Made by a program: the position numbers and the translations under genes. Below are positions 34,907-44,158 of a stretch of 51,767 bases of DNA, in pieces. Position 1 is the stretch's first letter, and every line of letters starts with the position of its first letter. Below the pieces are notes generated by a model. The model saw only the letters and a program-made list of their open reading frames with translations. It was not told the DNA's origin and ran no database searches. The DNA lies in NCBI RefSeq assembly GCF_023838525.1, contig NZ_JAHUQD010000017.1, positions 1 through 51,767 of the forward strand, written 5' to 3'. This DNA comes from Caldicoprobacter algeriensis (GTDB lineage Bacteria > Bacillota > Clostridia > Caldicoprobacterales > Caldicoprobacteraceae).

Positions 34907-35593
34907 CTACTTCACCTCAAATTTGTACCCCACACCCCAAACCGTCTTTATATGCCATACGTCGGTAGGGTCTGAAAACTTTTCCCTGAGCCTCTTTATA
35001 TGGACATCTACAGTACGGGTATCGCCGTAAAAATCATATCCCCATACGCGGTCCAGCAGCTGCTCCCTTGTAAATACCTTATTAGGATGTGAAGCCAAAA
35101 AATACAGAAGTTCCAGCTCCTTGGGCGGAAGCTCTACGGTTTTCCCGTGATATTCAACAGTATAGTTGCCAATATCAACGGTTAAATTGGGATAAGACAC
35201 CACCTTCTCTCTGATGCCCATTGCCCTTGATCTGCGCAAAACAGCCTTTACCCTCGCAATCAGTTCCTTGGGGTCAAACGGCTTCACGATGTAGTCATCG
35301 GCCCCTAGCTCTAATCCCAGGACCTTATCGAAGGTTTCACCTTTGGCGGTAAGCATTATAATCGGGATATCGCTTATCTTGCGTATCTCCTTGCATACTT
35401 CCCAGCCATCCATTCCAGGAAGCATTATATCCAGTATTACTAGATTGGGTGGATTATTCTTAAAGGCTTCAATACTCGAAATCCCGTCAAGGTAGTGCTC
35501 AACCTGATAACCCTCTTTTTCTAGATACAGCCTTATAAGCTGACATATATTGGGATCATCGTCCACTACCATGATCCTCTGCTGTGCATTCAT
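34907..35593 (-). CDS. OmpR/PhoB-family response regulator
   Basis: A 228-residue regulator: receiver domain with D11/D12 and phospho-acceptor D55 (LVILDIMLPGMDG), switch Lys in IVKPFDPKEL, and a C-terminal winged helix (about 130-226; ELELLYFLASHPNKVFTREQ without its flanks, and RTVDVHIKRLREK). It is the first gene of the operon with the kinase and htrA and probably controls that operon itself. Confidence 0.95.
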   Translation of the reverse strand: MNAQQRIMVVDDDPNICQLIRLYLEKEGYQVEHYLDGISSIEAFKNNPPNLVILDIMLPGMDGWEVCKEIRKISDIPIIMLTAKGETFDKVLGLELGADDYIVKPFDPKELIARVKAVLRRSRAMGIREKVVSYPNLTVDIGNYTVEYHGKTVELPPKELELLYFLASHPNKVFTREQLLDRVWGYDFYGDTRTVDVHIKRLREKFSDPTDVWHIKTVWGVGYKFEVK

Positions 35594-35676
35594 TCATATC
35601 GCACCCTTTCCAAAAAATTTCTACCCTATAAATTATACACAAAAAGAAAAACATGAAAAAGGCTCTTTGATTATTA

Positions 35677-35705
35677 ATTATAGGTCTTTTTTCATATTTT
35701 TTTAA
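35677..35705 (-). promoter_or_regulatory. Possible promoter of the response regulator-kinase-htrA operon
   Basis: Minus strand: -10 TATAAT (35677-35682) is consensus; the -35 at 17 bp is weak (TTAAAA). A weak -35 would fit a promoter that needs its own activator. Confidence 0.4.
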
Positions 35706-35797
35706 CTCAAGAAGGATTTTGGCATTTTATGTAGAAATATTACCAGAGTCATAACAAAATATGACAAAAGCAGGACAAAATAATCCAATACACACAG

Positions 35798-35837
35798 AAA
35801 GGAGGGAGAGCAAGGGTATTGTACCCTTGCAAGCAAC
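35798..35837 (+). promoter_or_regulatory. Shine-Dalgarno separated from its start codon by a hairpin
   Basis: AAAGGAGG (35798-35805) is 32 nt before GTG 35838, much too far for normal initiation. Between them lies a perfect 9-bp hairpin, GCAAGGGTA and TACCCTTGC with loop TTG (35810-35830). With the hairpin folded, the distance is 11 nt. No other ribosome site precedes the gene. Confidence 0.7.
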
Positions 35838-37943
35838 GTGGCAAAGATATCAAGCACTATAAAATTTTCTCGTTTAAACAGCATAAGCAACAAACTCATA
35901 GCAGCGTTCCTTATAATGATCATCCCTATTTCCATCTTGGGTTACTATTCTAGGGACAAGGCAGAGAAGGCCATACAGCAAACAGCTGCCCAGTCTACCA
36001 TTCAAACCATGGAGCAGATGTCGCAATATCTTGGCCTGGTTTTCTCAACTGTAGAGGAAGTGTCTATGCAGATATTTACAAACAAGGACATCCAAGATTT
36101 CCTTTTAGTCAGAGAAGACCAGTTAACTACATACGATTACCATCAAATGAGGCAAAAGGTTCAATCTGTTCTAAGCAATTATACCATGAACAACAAATTT
36201 ATCGACAACATCATCCTTTTAATCGATGAAAGGCGCAGCATAGCCACGGGAAATATCTCCCTATTCAATTTGAATTTTGAGGACATAAAAAAGGCAGAAT
36301 GGTATAAAGCCGCCATCGAAGGAAACGGCAAGATCATCTGGAGAGGTAGCCATCCTGAACTGGATACCAGTGCCACATCTAAAACCGCATCGTATTCCAT
36401 GTCGGGCATTCGGGCAATAAAACACCTTTCCAGCGGTACTATCTTTGGTGTGCTGTTGATAGACGTGAAATACGAGCCTATCATGGATATATTGAAGAAG
36501 GCAAACTTGGGTTCAAGGAGCGAAATCCATTTAGTCGGCCCAGGCGGACACGCCTTGAGTTCAGAAACTGGGGAGCAGATAAATGAAGACGAATCGGTAA
36601 CCACCCATAATATAACAGAACACGATTTTTACCAGGAAATAATGTCATCTGAGGAACCCGCAGGTTACAAAGAAGTCGACCATCACGGCGAAAAGTGGTT
36701 GATGATCTATAACAGGGTTGGGGGAACAGGATATACCCTCATTGGGCTCATCCCAAATTCGGTGCTCTTGGCTGCCACGCAGGAGATCGCAAGGACTACC
36801 ATCATGCTTATGGTATTGGCCTGTATATTTGCATTGATAGTCGGGCTGTACATGTCCAACAGCATGGGCCGAACTATAGTGCGAATCATCAATGCCGCTG
36901 AAAAAGTTGCCATGGGCGATCTAACAGTAAATCCGGTGTCAAAGCGCAGGGATGAGCTGGGCGTACTGACCAGAAGCATCAACTCGATGATAGCCAACAT
37001 GCGCCAGCTCATACATCAAACCGCTGCTCTTGCGCACAAAGTCGTTGAGTCTTCGTCAACGGTAGCCTCAACCTCGCAGCAGCTATCGGCATCATCGCAG
37101 GAAATCGCCAAAGCTATTCAGGAAATCGCCCAGGGAGCAGCAGAGCAGGCAGCTGATGCAGAGCAAGGCGTTCAGAAGATGGATATGCTGGCCGCCAAAA
37201 TAAACAGCGTTTCAGACAATGCCAGAGAAATTCACAATCTGTCCAAAGAAACGATGAATTTAACCCAGCAAGGGCTCGATGCGGTGGATCAGCTAGAACA
37301 GAAAGCTCGACAAACCACTGCTATCACTCAGGAGATATTGGCAGACATAGATACCCTCAACCAGCATTCTCAGGCCATAGGCAAGATAATAAAAGTAATT
37401 GACAACATAGCCGACCAGACCAACCTTCTTGCTTTAAACGCAGCCATAGAGGCTGCACGGGCAGGGGAGATGGGCAAGGGATTTGCCGTAGTGGCCAACG
37501 AGATACGCAAGCTCGCCGAGCAGTCGATGTCTGCCACGCGTGAGATCACCGCTATTATCAAAAACACGCAGCAGCAAACTGCTCAAACCGTCAAGCGAGC
37601 CAAAAGCGCAGAGGATATTGTAAAATCTCAAAATGAAGCGGTGGTCACCACCATCTCGGCTTTCAAACAGATAGCAGCATCGGCCGAAACGCTAGTCAAC
37701 CGGGTTGAGCAGATAATACAGGGCGTCAATGAAATGGAAAACGACAAAAACCAAGCAGTATTGGCAATGCAGAACATATCCGCTGTGTCGCAAGAGGCAG
37801 CCGCATCATCCCAGGAGGTAACGGCATCCACCGAGGAACAGCTGTCGGGCGTAGAACAGCTGGCCTCTTATGCTGAGGAACTGAATTATGCCGCACAGGA
37901 ATTGATGCAAGCCATCAGCAAATTCAAAATAGAGCAAAATTAA
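35838..37943 (+). CDS. Methyl-accepting chemotaxis protein
   Basis: A 701-residue chemoreceptor: transmembrane helix about 20-40, an extracellular dCache-like sensor of about 270 residues, a second helix about 312-334, HAMP (about 335-388) and the long cytoplasmic signalling coil. The conserved hairpin tip [20 protein letters not shown] lies at about 521-540 and contacts CheA/CheW. No other chemotaxis gene is nearby. Initiation seems to use the hairpin-bridged ribosome site just upstream. The ligand is unknown. Confidence 0.95.
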   Translation: MAKISSTIKFSRLNSISNKLIAAFLIMIIPISILGYYSRDKAEKAIQQTAAQSTIQTMEQMSQYLGLVFSTVEEVSMQIFTNKDIQDFLLVREDQLTTYDYHQMRQKVQSVLSNYTMNNKFIDNIILLIDERRSIATGNISLFNLNFEDIKKAEWYKAAIEGNGKIIWRGSHPELDTSATSKTASYSMSGIRAIKHLSSGTIFGVLLIDVKYEPIMDILKKANLGSRSEIHLVGPGGHALSSETGEQINEDESVTTHNITEHDFYQEIMSSEEPAGYKEVDHHGEKWLMIYNRVGGTGYTLIGLIPNSVLLAATQEIARTTIMLMVLACIFALIVGLYMSNSMGRTIVRIINAAEKVAMGDLTVNPVSKRRDELGVLTRSINSMIANMRQLIHQTAALAHKVVESSSTVASTSQQLSASSQEIAKAIQEIAQGAAEQAADAEQGVQKMDMLAAKINSVSDNAREIHNLSKETMNLTQQGLDAVDQLEQKARQTTAITQEILADIDTLNQHSQAIGKIIKVIDNIADQTNLLALNAAIEAARAGEMGKGFAVVANEIRKLAEQSMSATREITAIIKNTQQQTAQTVKRAKSAEDIVKSQNEAVVTTISAFKQIAASAETLVNRVEQIIQGVNEMENDKNQAVLAMQNISAVSQEAAASSQEVTASTEEQLSGVEQLASYAEELNYAAQELMQAISKFKIEQN

Positions 37944-37973
37944 AAGGGAGCAGCAAACGCTCCCTTTATTTTT
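37943..37973 (+). terminator. Terminator of the chemoreceptor gene
   Basis: AAAGGGAGC pairs with GCTCCCTTT around a 7-nt loop, followed by ATTTTTT. The stem starts in the stop codon. Confidence 0.88.
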
Positions 37974-38007
37974 TATATTTTGTGTTTACATTTTTACATT
38001 TCCCTTA

Positions 38008-38478
38008 TCATTTCTGGTCCAGCGAGCCAAGCCCCACCATGACAGGAGCCACAAAGGCAATCATGCTTATCATGGTGAACAAGACTCTCCACACCTGAGG
38101 GGAGATATACCTATATAGTTCACCATTGATTGCCACTGCCAGCAACAACACGGAAGGCAACTGTCCCAATAAGCCCACCGCAAAACCGGCAGCAGGCTTT
38201 TTTGAAGCGCACAAAGCCCCAAATGCCTTACCATACTGAAACATCAACACATAATACGGCATAACCAAAAGCACCATGACAAGCCATACCGGAAGAGGAA
38301 TCGGGATGCCGGCCTTTCTCAGCAGATCCACTGCTTCAAACAGCAAAAAGATAGCCATCCCGCCCCCTGCCAGCAAAATCGCATTCAAAATGGCCAGTCG
38401 TATTCCTTCAATGACGCACCTTCCTGTACGCGGAAACCACTTCTCAATCCATCCCATCTCAAATAGAGCTCCCGACAT
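38008..38478 (-). CDS. Small polytopic membrane protein, unknown
   Basis: A 156-residue protein with about four hydrophobic helices (roughly 26-48, 62-82, 95-117 and 130-150). It starts 9 bp after the xylulokinase stop and ends the sugar operon. I do not recognise the family, and nothing in it indicates a catalytic site. Confidence 0.65.
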   Translation of the reverse strand: MSGALFEMGWIEKWFPRTGRCVIEGIRLAILNAILLAGGGMAIFLLFEAVDLLRKAGIPIPLPVWLVMVLLVMPYYVLMFQYGKAFGALCASKKPAAGFAVGLLGQLPSVLLLAVAINGELYRYISPQVWRVLFTMISMIAFVAPVMVGLGSLDQK

Positions 38479-38487
38479 ACTTAATAA

Positions 38488-40035
38488 TTATGCCTGGCCG
38501 CTCAACTCTCGCTCGATTTGGGCAACCTTCAAATAGCTGTCCTTTAAAGCGTAATATAGCCCTTTATACACCTCATAATATTTATCGTATACCCTTACAT
38601 TGGACTCGATGGGCTGCTGTACTCCCACCCGTTTGATGGCTGCTTCGCATGCCTCAGGTACACTGCCATAGACGCCGGTTCCGACCCCAGCAAGCAGCGC
38701 CGCACCAAAGGCAGGCCCTTCAGTGGAATTGATGGTAGTAATAGGGCTGTTGAACACATCGGCCTGTATCTGCCGCCACAGCTTGCTCTTGCCGCCGCCA
38801 CCAGAGGCCCGTACTTCAGATACCTGTACACCCATTTCTTTTATTATTTCAAGACAGTCTCTGAGGCTGTAAGCCACTCCCTCCATAACGGCGCGGATCA
38901 TTTCATTTCTGCCGTGCTTAGCAGATAGACCAAAGAATACACCTTTAGCATATGGATCAAGATGAGGCGTACGCTCTCCCATGAGATACGGGAGGTATAT
39001 AAGCCCTTGGCAGCCTGGCACAGCCTTTTCAGCCTCAGCATCCATAAGCACATAGGGGTCAATGCCCATAAACTTAGCCAGCTCACGTTCCATGCCACCA
39101 AAATTATTACGCATCCACTGAAGCGAGAGGCCCGCACCCTGGGTGACCCCCATAACATGCCAGGTATTGGGCACAGCATGGCAAAATGTATGTACCCTTC
39201 CCTTAGGGTCTATCTTTACCTGATCCATGTATGCAAAAACCACTCCCGAGGTCCCAATGGTGGACGAAATAACCCCTGGCTTGACTATGCCATTGCCCAC
39301 AGCACCAGCGGCCTGATCCCCACCACCGCCTACAACCGGCGTTCCATGAAGCAACCCTGTCAGCTGGGCAGCCTGCCGGCTCACCTTACCGCTCACTTCC
39401 GGTGACTCATACACGGCCGGCAACCAATTAAAATCGATCCCCAGTTTATCCACTATCTCACGACTCCAGGTCCTCTTTGGCACATCCAAAAACTGCATAC
39501 CACTTGCGTCGGATACCTCGGTAGCAAATTCTCCCGTAAGCCTGTACCTTATGTAGTCTTTCGGAAGCAAAATCTTATTTATTTTTTCAAATATCTCGGG
39601 CTGATGGTTTTTTACCCACATCACTTTTGAAGCGGTAAAACCGGTTAAAGCAGGGTTAGCGGTAATCTCGATAAGCCTCTCTTTCCCTATAATCTCGGTT
39701 ATTTGATTGCACTCCTCCTGCGTCCGCTGATCGCACCATATTATTGCAGGTCTAAGCACTTTACCCTCTTTATCCAACAGTACCATGCCATGCATCTGGC
39801 CCGTCAAGCCTATACCCTTGATATCCGATGGATCAACACCACTCTTCGATAATACCTGTTTAATGGTCTCAACAGCTGCATTCCACCAGTCCTCCGGTTC
39901 CTGCTCGGCCCACCCTATCTGCGGCTGATAAAGCGGATATTCCTGCATTGCGCTAGCCACCGTATTGCCCTTTTCATCAAACAGCGCAGTTTTTGTCCCA
40001 GAAGTCCCAATGTCGATTCCAAGCAAATAAGCCAT
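38488..40035 (-). CDS. xylB: Xylulokinase
   Basis: The start is ATG 40035 after AGGAGG; the frame is open 13 codons further. The 515-residue FGGY kinase phosphorylates D-xylulose for the pentose phosphate pathway. The N-terminal phosphate loop GIDIGTSGTKTALFD (6-20), TGQMHGMVLLD (about 77-87), the catalytic-Asp segment GGGGDQAAGAVGNG (about 231-244) and the adenosine loop ASGGGGKSKLW (about 398-408) are intact. It lies 226 bp after the polyol dehydrogenase gene. Confidence 0.96.
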   Translation of the reverse strand: MAYLLGIDIGTSGTKTALFDEKGNTVASAMQEYPLYQPQIGWAEQEPEDWWNAAVETIKQVLSKSGVDPSDIKGIGLTGQMHGMVLLDKEGKVLRPAIIWCDQRTQEECNQITEIIGKERLIEITANPALTGFTASKVMWVKNHQPEIFEKINKILLPKDYIRYRLTGEFATEVSDASGMQFLDVPKRTWSREIVDKLGIDFNWLPAVYESPEVSGKVSRQAAQLTGLLHGTPVVGGGGDQAAGAVGNGIVKPGVISSTIGTSGVVFAYMDQVKIDPKGRVHTFCHAVPNTWHVMGVTQGAGLSLQWMRNNFGGMERELAKFMGIDPYVLMDAEAEKAVPGCQGLIYLPYLMGERTPHLDPYAKGVFFGLSAKHGRNEMIRAVMEGVAYSLRDCLEIIKEMGVQVSEVRASGGGGKSKLWRQIQADVFNSPITTINSTEGPAFGAALLAGVGTGVYGSVPEACEAAIKRVGVQQPIESNVRVYDKYYEVYKGLYYALKDSYLKVAQIERELSGQA

Positions 40036-40215
40036 AGGTAAACCCTCCTGTCGTTTTGTTATAGTAATTTTCATCTCTAAAGCTTTTACAGATTTATTCT
40101 ACAAAAAAAGCTGTTTTCCTTTATATCCTTAAACAAAATTTCTAAATTTCATCCGCTATTCATTCTTATTCCTTTGTCAATAGTCAGCTTTGCCAATACA
40201 GCCTAATTATGGGCA

Positions 40216-40255
40216 GGCCACCCGACTATAGACCATATAACTCAGCCGGATGGCC
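40216..40255 (-). repeat. Intercistronic hairpin after the polyol dehydrogenase gene
   Basis: GGCCATCCG pairs with CGGGTGGCC (one G-U) around a loop of about 22 nt. There is no T run, so it is more likely an mRNA stabiliser or weak attenuator than a terminator. Confidence 0.5.
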
Positions 40256-40261
40256 CTAATC

Positions 40262-41332
40262 TTACATTTCATTAGGATAAACCATAATCTTTATATGCTT
40301 TGCTTTGTTAATACGCGCTTCTTCAAGGGCTTGAGCAGTTTGATCCAGAGAAAACCTTCCAGTAACAAGTGACCTTACATCAGCTACACCTGAAGATAAT
40401 ATATCAATCCCCTTGGGATAAGTATTAGCATATCTAAATATCCCGTATATATCTACTTCTTTATCAGCGATTTCGGGAACATTGAGAGGAATATTATCCT
40501 GGGCCGGCAACCCTACAACAGCAAGTTTCCCCCCACGGCATAGACTGGCCAATGCATCCTGAAGAGTTTTGGGATGGCCTGCCGCCTCTATAGCCACATC
40601 CACTCCTCGTTTATCTGTAAAATCCAAAATCTCCTTGAGCACATCGGTCTCCTTGGCATTGATGGTCAAGGTCGCTCCCACTTTCTCCGCAGCCTTCAAC
40701 CTGATTTCTTCAAGGTCAACCGCTATTATCCTGCTGGCACCAAAGGCTTTGGCTGCAACCACTGCCATCAATCCCACAGGCCCTAATCCAAATATGGCTA
40801 CCGTACTACCAGGTCTTATGCCCGCTCTGGTGGCAGCATGTATACCTACCGAAAATGGCTCAATCATGGCCGCTTCCTCAAATGTCAGGTGATCGGGTAT
40901 ATGGAACACAAAGTCTTGCCGGTGTTTAAAATACTGAACAAACGCCCCATCATACGGCGGAGTGGCCAAAAACTTCACGTCAGGGCACAGGTTATACCGC
41001 CCTTGCTTGCAATACTCACAGGTACCGCAGGTAACACCAGGCTCAACAGCCACCCTGTCACCTACTTTAAAACGCGTGACATTTTCCCCTACTACAGCGA
41101 TGATGCCGGCACATTCGTGCCCAAGTATGATTGGCTTTTCCACCACATACCTGCCTATTCTGCCGGTTTCATAATAGTGCACATCCGAACCGCACACGCC
41201 CACCGCCATAACCTTTATGAGCACTTCATCGGGACCCACCTCTGGGACAGGCCTGTCTTCAAGCACGATCTCAAAAGGCTTTCTCAAAACCGCCGCTTTC
41301 ATTCTGTCAGGCAAATCAGCTGTTATTGACAT
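40262..41332 (-). CDS. Zinc-dependent sorbitol/xylitol dehydrogenase (MDR family)
   Basis: A 356-residue medium-chain dehydrogenase. Catalytic zinc ligands are in VGVCGSDVHYYE (about 46-57) and GHECAG (about 72-77); the structural zinc cluster is CGTCEYCKQGRYNLC (about 101-115), and the NAD loop is FGLGPVGLMAVV (about 179-190). The VHYYETGRIG segment and overall pattern fit L-iditol/xylitol dehydrogenases, which interconvert a polyol and a ketose such as xylulose. Set between a xylosidase and xylulokinase, it may feed xylitol to XylB. The exact substrate is inferred. Confidence 0.92.
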   Translation of the reverse strand: MSITADLPDRMKAAVLRKPFEIVLEDRPVPEVGPDEVLIKVMAVGVCGSDVHYYETGRIGRYVVEKPIILGHECAGIIAVVGENVTRFKVGDRVAVEPGVTCGTCEYCKQGRYNLCPDVKFLATPPYDGAFVQYFKHRQDFVFHIPDHLTFEEAAMIEPFSVGIHAATRAGIRPGSTVAIFGLGPVGLMAVVAAKAFGASRIIAVDLEEIRLKAAEKVGATLTINAKETDVLKEILDFTDKRGVDVAIEAAGHPKTLQDALASLCRGGKLAVVGLPAQDNIPLNVPEIADKEVDIYGIFRYANTYPKGIDILSSGVADVRSLVTGRFSLDQTAQALEEARINKAKHIKIMVYPNEM

Positions 41333-41444
41333 AAAAAACCACCCCCTAATTGCCTCTCATAAAATTTACATAAACTCAAAATACCCCTTTATATAATCTA
41401 AAATTCAATGTCCTCCCTCGAAGGAAAGCATAAAACTGAATCCA

Positions 41445-43799
41445 CTATACTACCGTAACCTTTGTGGTAAATTTCTTATCATTGCCACCGATGATAATCT
41501 TCTTACCCACCAGCTCAAATTGACCTTTAGCCCGTATATCCTCCGAAGAACTGCCAATGAAAACATCAACCTTACCCGGCTCTACCACAAAGTCCATATT
41601 TTCATCGTAAAACCCTAATAGAGAAACAGGCATATCAAATATCACTGTCTTAGTCTGGCCAGGCTCAAGATGAATGCGTTTAAATCCTTTAAGTTCTTTC
41701 ACAGGCCTAGTTACATTTTGCGCCGGAACATGGACGTACAGCTGCACTACTTCGTCTCCCTTTATTTTACCGGTGTTTGTTACATCAATCTGTATTCGCA
41801 CCTCTCCCTTTACATCCACATTTTCAGGCGATATCCTGAGGTTGCTGTACTCAAAAGTTGTATAGCTCAGTCCGTAACCAAATGGATACAAAGGCTTTGT
41901 GCTGCAGTCTACATAGTCGCCCAGCCAGTGCGAGCGTCCTCCTGAGGGTTTATGTCCATAATACACCGGTACCTGTCCTACTGTACGCGGGAAGCTAATA
42001 GGGAGCTTACCCCCTGGATTGTAGTCCCCAAACAATACGTCTGCTACAGCTCTTCCTCCCTCTTCGCCGGGAAGCCATGCCTCAACTATCGCAGGAATAT
42101 TTTCATGCAACCAGGTTATGGAAAGCGGTCTCGCGTTAACCAATACAACCACAACAGGAGTACCAGTAGCATACACCGCTTTTATGAGTTTCTCCTGTTT
42201 CCCTGTCAAATTCAAATCAGCCCTGTCTCTGGCTTCTCCTGACGTGCAGCCAGGAATAAGCCCTGACCTATCTCCAACAACTACAATAGCTACATCGGCT
42301 TTCTTAGCTATTTCAACCGCTTCATCAAAGCCACTTTCATCATCACCTAAAACGTCACAACCTTTTGCATACAAAACCTCGGTATCAGCAGACACTTTCT
42401 CCTTAATCCCATCAAGCACGCTGACCATGGGTACAAACAGGTCTTCATCATTCAAACTTGCATAGGTAGGCTTTGCGGTGTCAAAGGTATCAGCCATCCT
42501 TTGCAGGGTTTCAATATGGCAAGGATAAGCATAATCTCCTATCATATTCCGGATATTGTGAGCATTGGGACCTATAACCGCTACTTTGCGTATCTCCTTG
42601 CTCAACGGTAATAGATTATTCTCGTTTTTGAGCAATACTATTGATTCCTGCGCCACTCGACGGGCAAGCTCACGCTGCTCGGGTATATCAAATACCGATT
42701 TAGCCTTTGAAGGCTCAACATAGGGATTTTCGAACAATCCCAATCTAAATTTGTGCTCCAAAATGCGCGCCACTACTTTGTCGATCACATCTTCAGAAAC
42801 AAGCCCCTGTTCCACAGCTGCCTTTAACGGCAAACCGTAGCAATCAGTGCTTGGGAGCTCTATATCGACTCCTGTTTCAATGGCTTTTTTGGCAGCCAGT
42901 ATCTTATCCGGGTTGAGCTTATGATATTCATACAACATGTTAATAGCAAAATAATCGGACACTGTAAGGCCTTCAAAACCCCATTCATCCCGCAATATAC
43001 TTTTCAAGAGTCGGCTTGAGGCGTGACAGGGTATGCCATCTATTTCATGATAAGCAGGCATAATACACGCTAATTTTGCTTCCTTGACCGCCGCCTCAAA
43101 TGGGAATAAATAAACCTCTCTTAACTCCCTTTCCGGGATATGCGCAGGCGCCCAGTTCATGCCACCTTCTGACATTCCATATCCAACAAAGTGCTTCCCG
43201 GTGGCCATGATTCCATCATGCAAGCCTTCACCCTGTAGACCCTTGATATACGCAATACCCATTTGAGCTACCAGATAAGGGTCTTCTCCAAATGTTTCCT
43301 CCGTCCTCCCCCATCTTGGGTCTCGTGTTACGTCCAACAATGGTGCCAACGCTTGGTGTGCCCCCGCTGCCTTCATCTGTATCCTAATTACCTCTCCTAT
43401 GGCCTTGGCAGCCTCGGTATCCCATGTACTTGCCACACCGATGGTCTGAGGAAAACATGTGGCCCCTTTGGCCATAAAACCACTGCAGGACTCCTCATGT
43501 ACAATAGCCGGTATGCCCAGGCGAGTGTTGTTTACAAGATAGTCCTGTATCTCATTTGCTATTTTGGCACAGGATTCGGGGTCAAGGTTGCTGGCGCCGG
43601 CTATCCTGGTAATCTGCCCTATTCCATGCCCAATCTTACAAACTGCTTTCTCAGGGGAAAATTTTGTATCATCAAGTATTTCATACACCCAAACAGCACT
43701 CAGCTGAGCTATCTTTTCATCCAGTGTCATTCGTGATAACAAATCTTTTACTCGATCTTCAACCGGCTTACTCTTATCTTTATATAAGGCTTCTGCCAT
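41445..43799 (-). CDS. GH3 beta-xylosidase/beta-glucosidase, cytoplasmic
   Basis: A 784-residue family 3 glycosidase without a signal peptide, so it acts on imported oligosaccharides. The N-terminal TIM barrel contains GKHFVGYG (about 201-208) and nucleophile D282 in GLTVSDYF. The alpha/beta sandwich (about 395-620) contains the acid/base region, and a fibronectin-III-like C-terminal domain ends the protein. It resembles clostridial enzymes annotated as beta-xylosidases; the neighbours (xylulokinase, mannonate dehydratase) support xylo-oligosaccharides. Confidence 0.93.
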   Translation of the reverse strand: MAEALYKDKSKPVEDRVKDLLSRMTLDEKIAQLSAVWVYEILDDTKFSPEKAVCKIGHGIGQITRIAGASNLDPESCAKIANEIQDYLVNNTRLGIPAIVHEESCSGFMAKGATCFPQTIGVASTWDTEAAKAIGEVIRIQMKAAGAHQALAPLLDVTRDPRWGRTEETFGEDPYLVAQMGIAYIKGLQGEGLHDGIMATGKHFVGYGMSEGGMNWAPAHIPERELREVYLFPFEAAVKEAKLACIMPAYHEIDGIPCHASSRLLKSILRDEWGFEGLTVSDYFAINMLYEYHKLNPDKILAAKKAIETGVDIELPSTDCYGLPLKAAVEQGLVSEDVIDKVVARILEHKFRLGLFENPYVEPSKAKSVFDIPEQRELARRVAQESIVLLKNENNLLPLSKEIRKVAVIGPNAHNIRNMIGDYAYPCHIETLQRMADTFDTAKPTYASLNDEDLFVPMVSVLDGIKEKVSADTEVLYAKGCDVLGDDESGFDEAVEIAKKADVAIVVVGDRSGLIPGCTSGEARDRADLNLTGKQEKLIKAVYATGTPVVVVLVNARPLSITWLHENIPAIVEAWLPGEEGGRAVADVLFGDYNPGGKLPISFPRTVGQVPVYYGHKPSGGRSHWLGDYVDCSTKPLYPFGYGLSYTTFEYSNLRISPENVDVKGEVRIQIDVTNTGKIKGDEVVQLYVHVPAQNVTRPVKELKGFKRIHLEPGQTKTVIFDMPVSLLGFYDENMDFVVEPGKVDVFIGSSSEDIRAKGQFELVGKKIIIGGNDKKFTTKVTVV

Positions 43800-43889
43800 A
43801 CATGCCCCTCCCTCGTTTTAAAAGACCATGACGTCCCTGGTACACAATAAACTTATCTTTTTGAGTAAGTGTATTTTAATTGATAACGC

Positions 43890-44033
43890 TCATTTAACAT
43901 TTAGCAGATACTCATTTATCAACGCCTTTATTACTTCCTGCCTACCAGAGCGGTTTTTGATCACCGGATTTTGCATCGCATACTGCTCAAGGGTTTCGTA
44001 TGCAATTGGTTTGATGCTATCAAAATAAGCCAT
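43890..44033 (-). pseudogene. xylA: Xylose isomerase remnant: both ends joined in frame, middle deleted
   Basis: A 47-residue frame behind AGGAGAG. Residues 1-13 (MAYFDSIKPIAYE) match the start of xylose isomerases (YF..I..I.YEG), and residues 14-47 (LEQYAMQNPVIKNRSGRQEV and after) match their C-terminus (LEKYAL...IKN.SGRQE.L...LN.YL). About 390 residues, including all catalytic and metal-binding residues, are missing between E13 and T14, yet the frame is kept and the ribosome site is intact. It cannot be an isomerase. It sits directly before the xylosidase gene, where xylA is expected. Either the genome has this deletion or the assembly lost the middle. Confidence 0.75.
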
Positions 44034-44158
44034 ATAGTATACTCTCCTTTCTTAAGCACTTATAGAACTGAAACATCCTTTAAAATTCTTATTAAACTCT
44101 ATTATATCATTTGTTTTACAGCATTCAAATATTACACCTGTATTTTTTACCAAAGCCC

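Noticed and set aside
35594-35797. Possible c-di-GMP (GEMM) riboswitch before the chemoreceptor
   Set aside because: The conserved GEMM core sequences are absent; only the start-site hairpin is structured.
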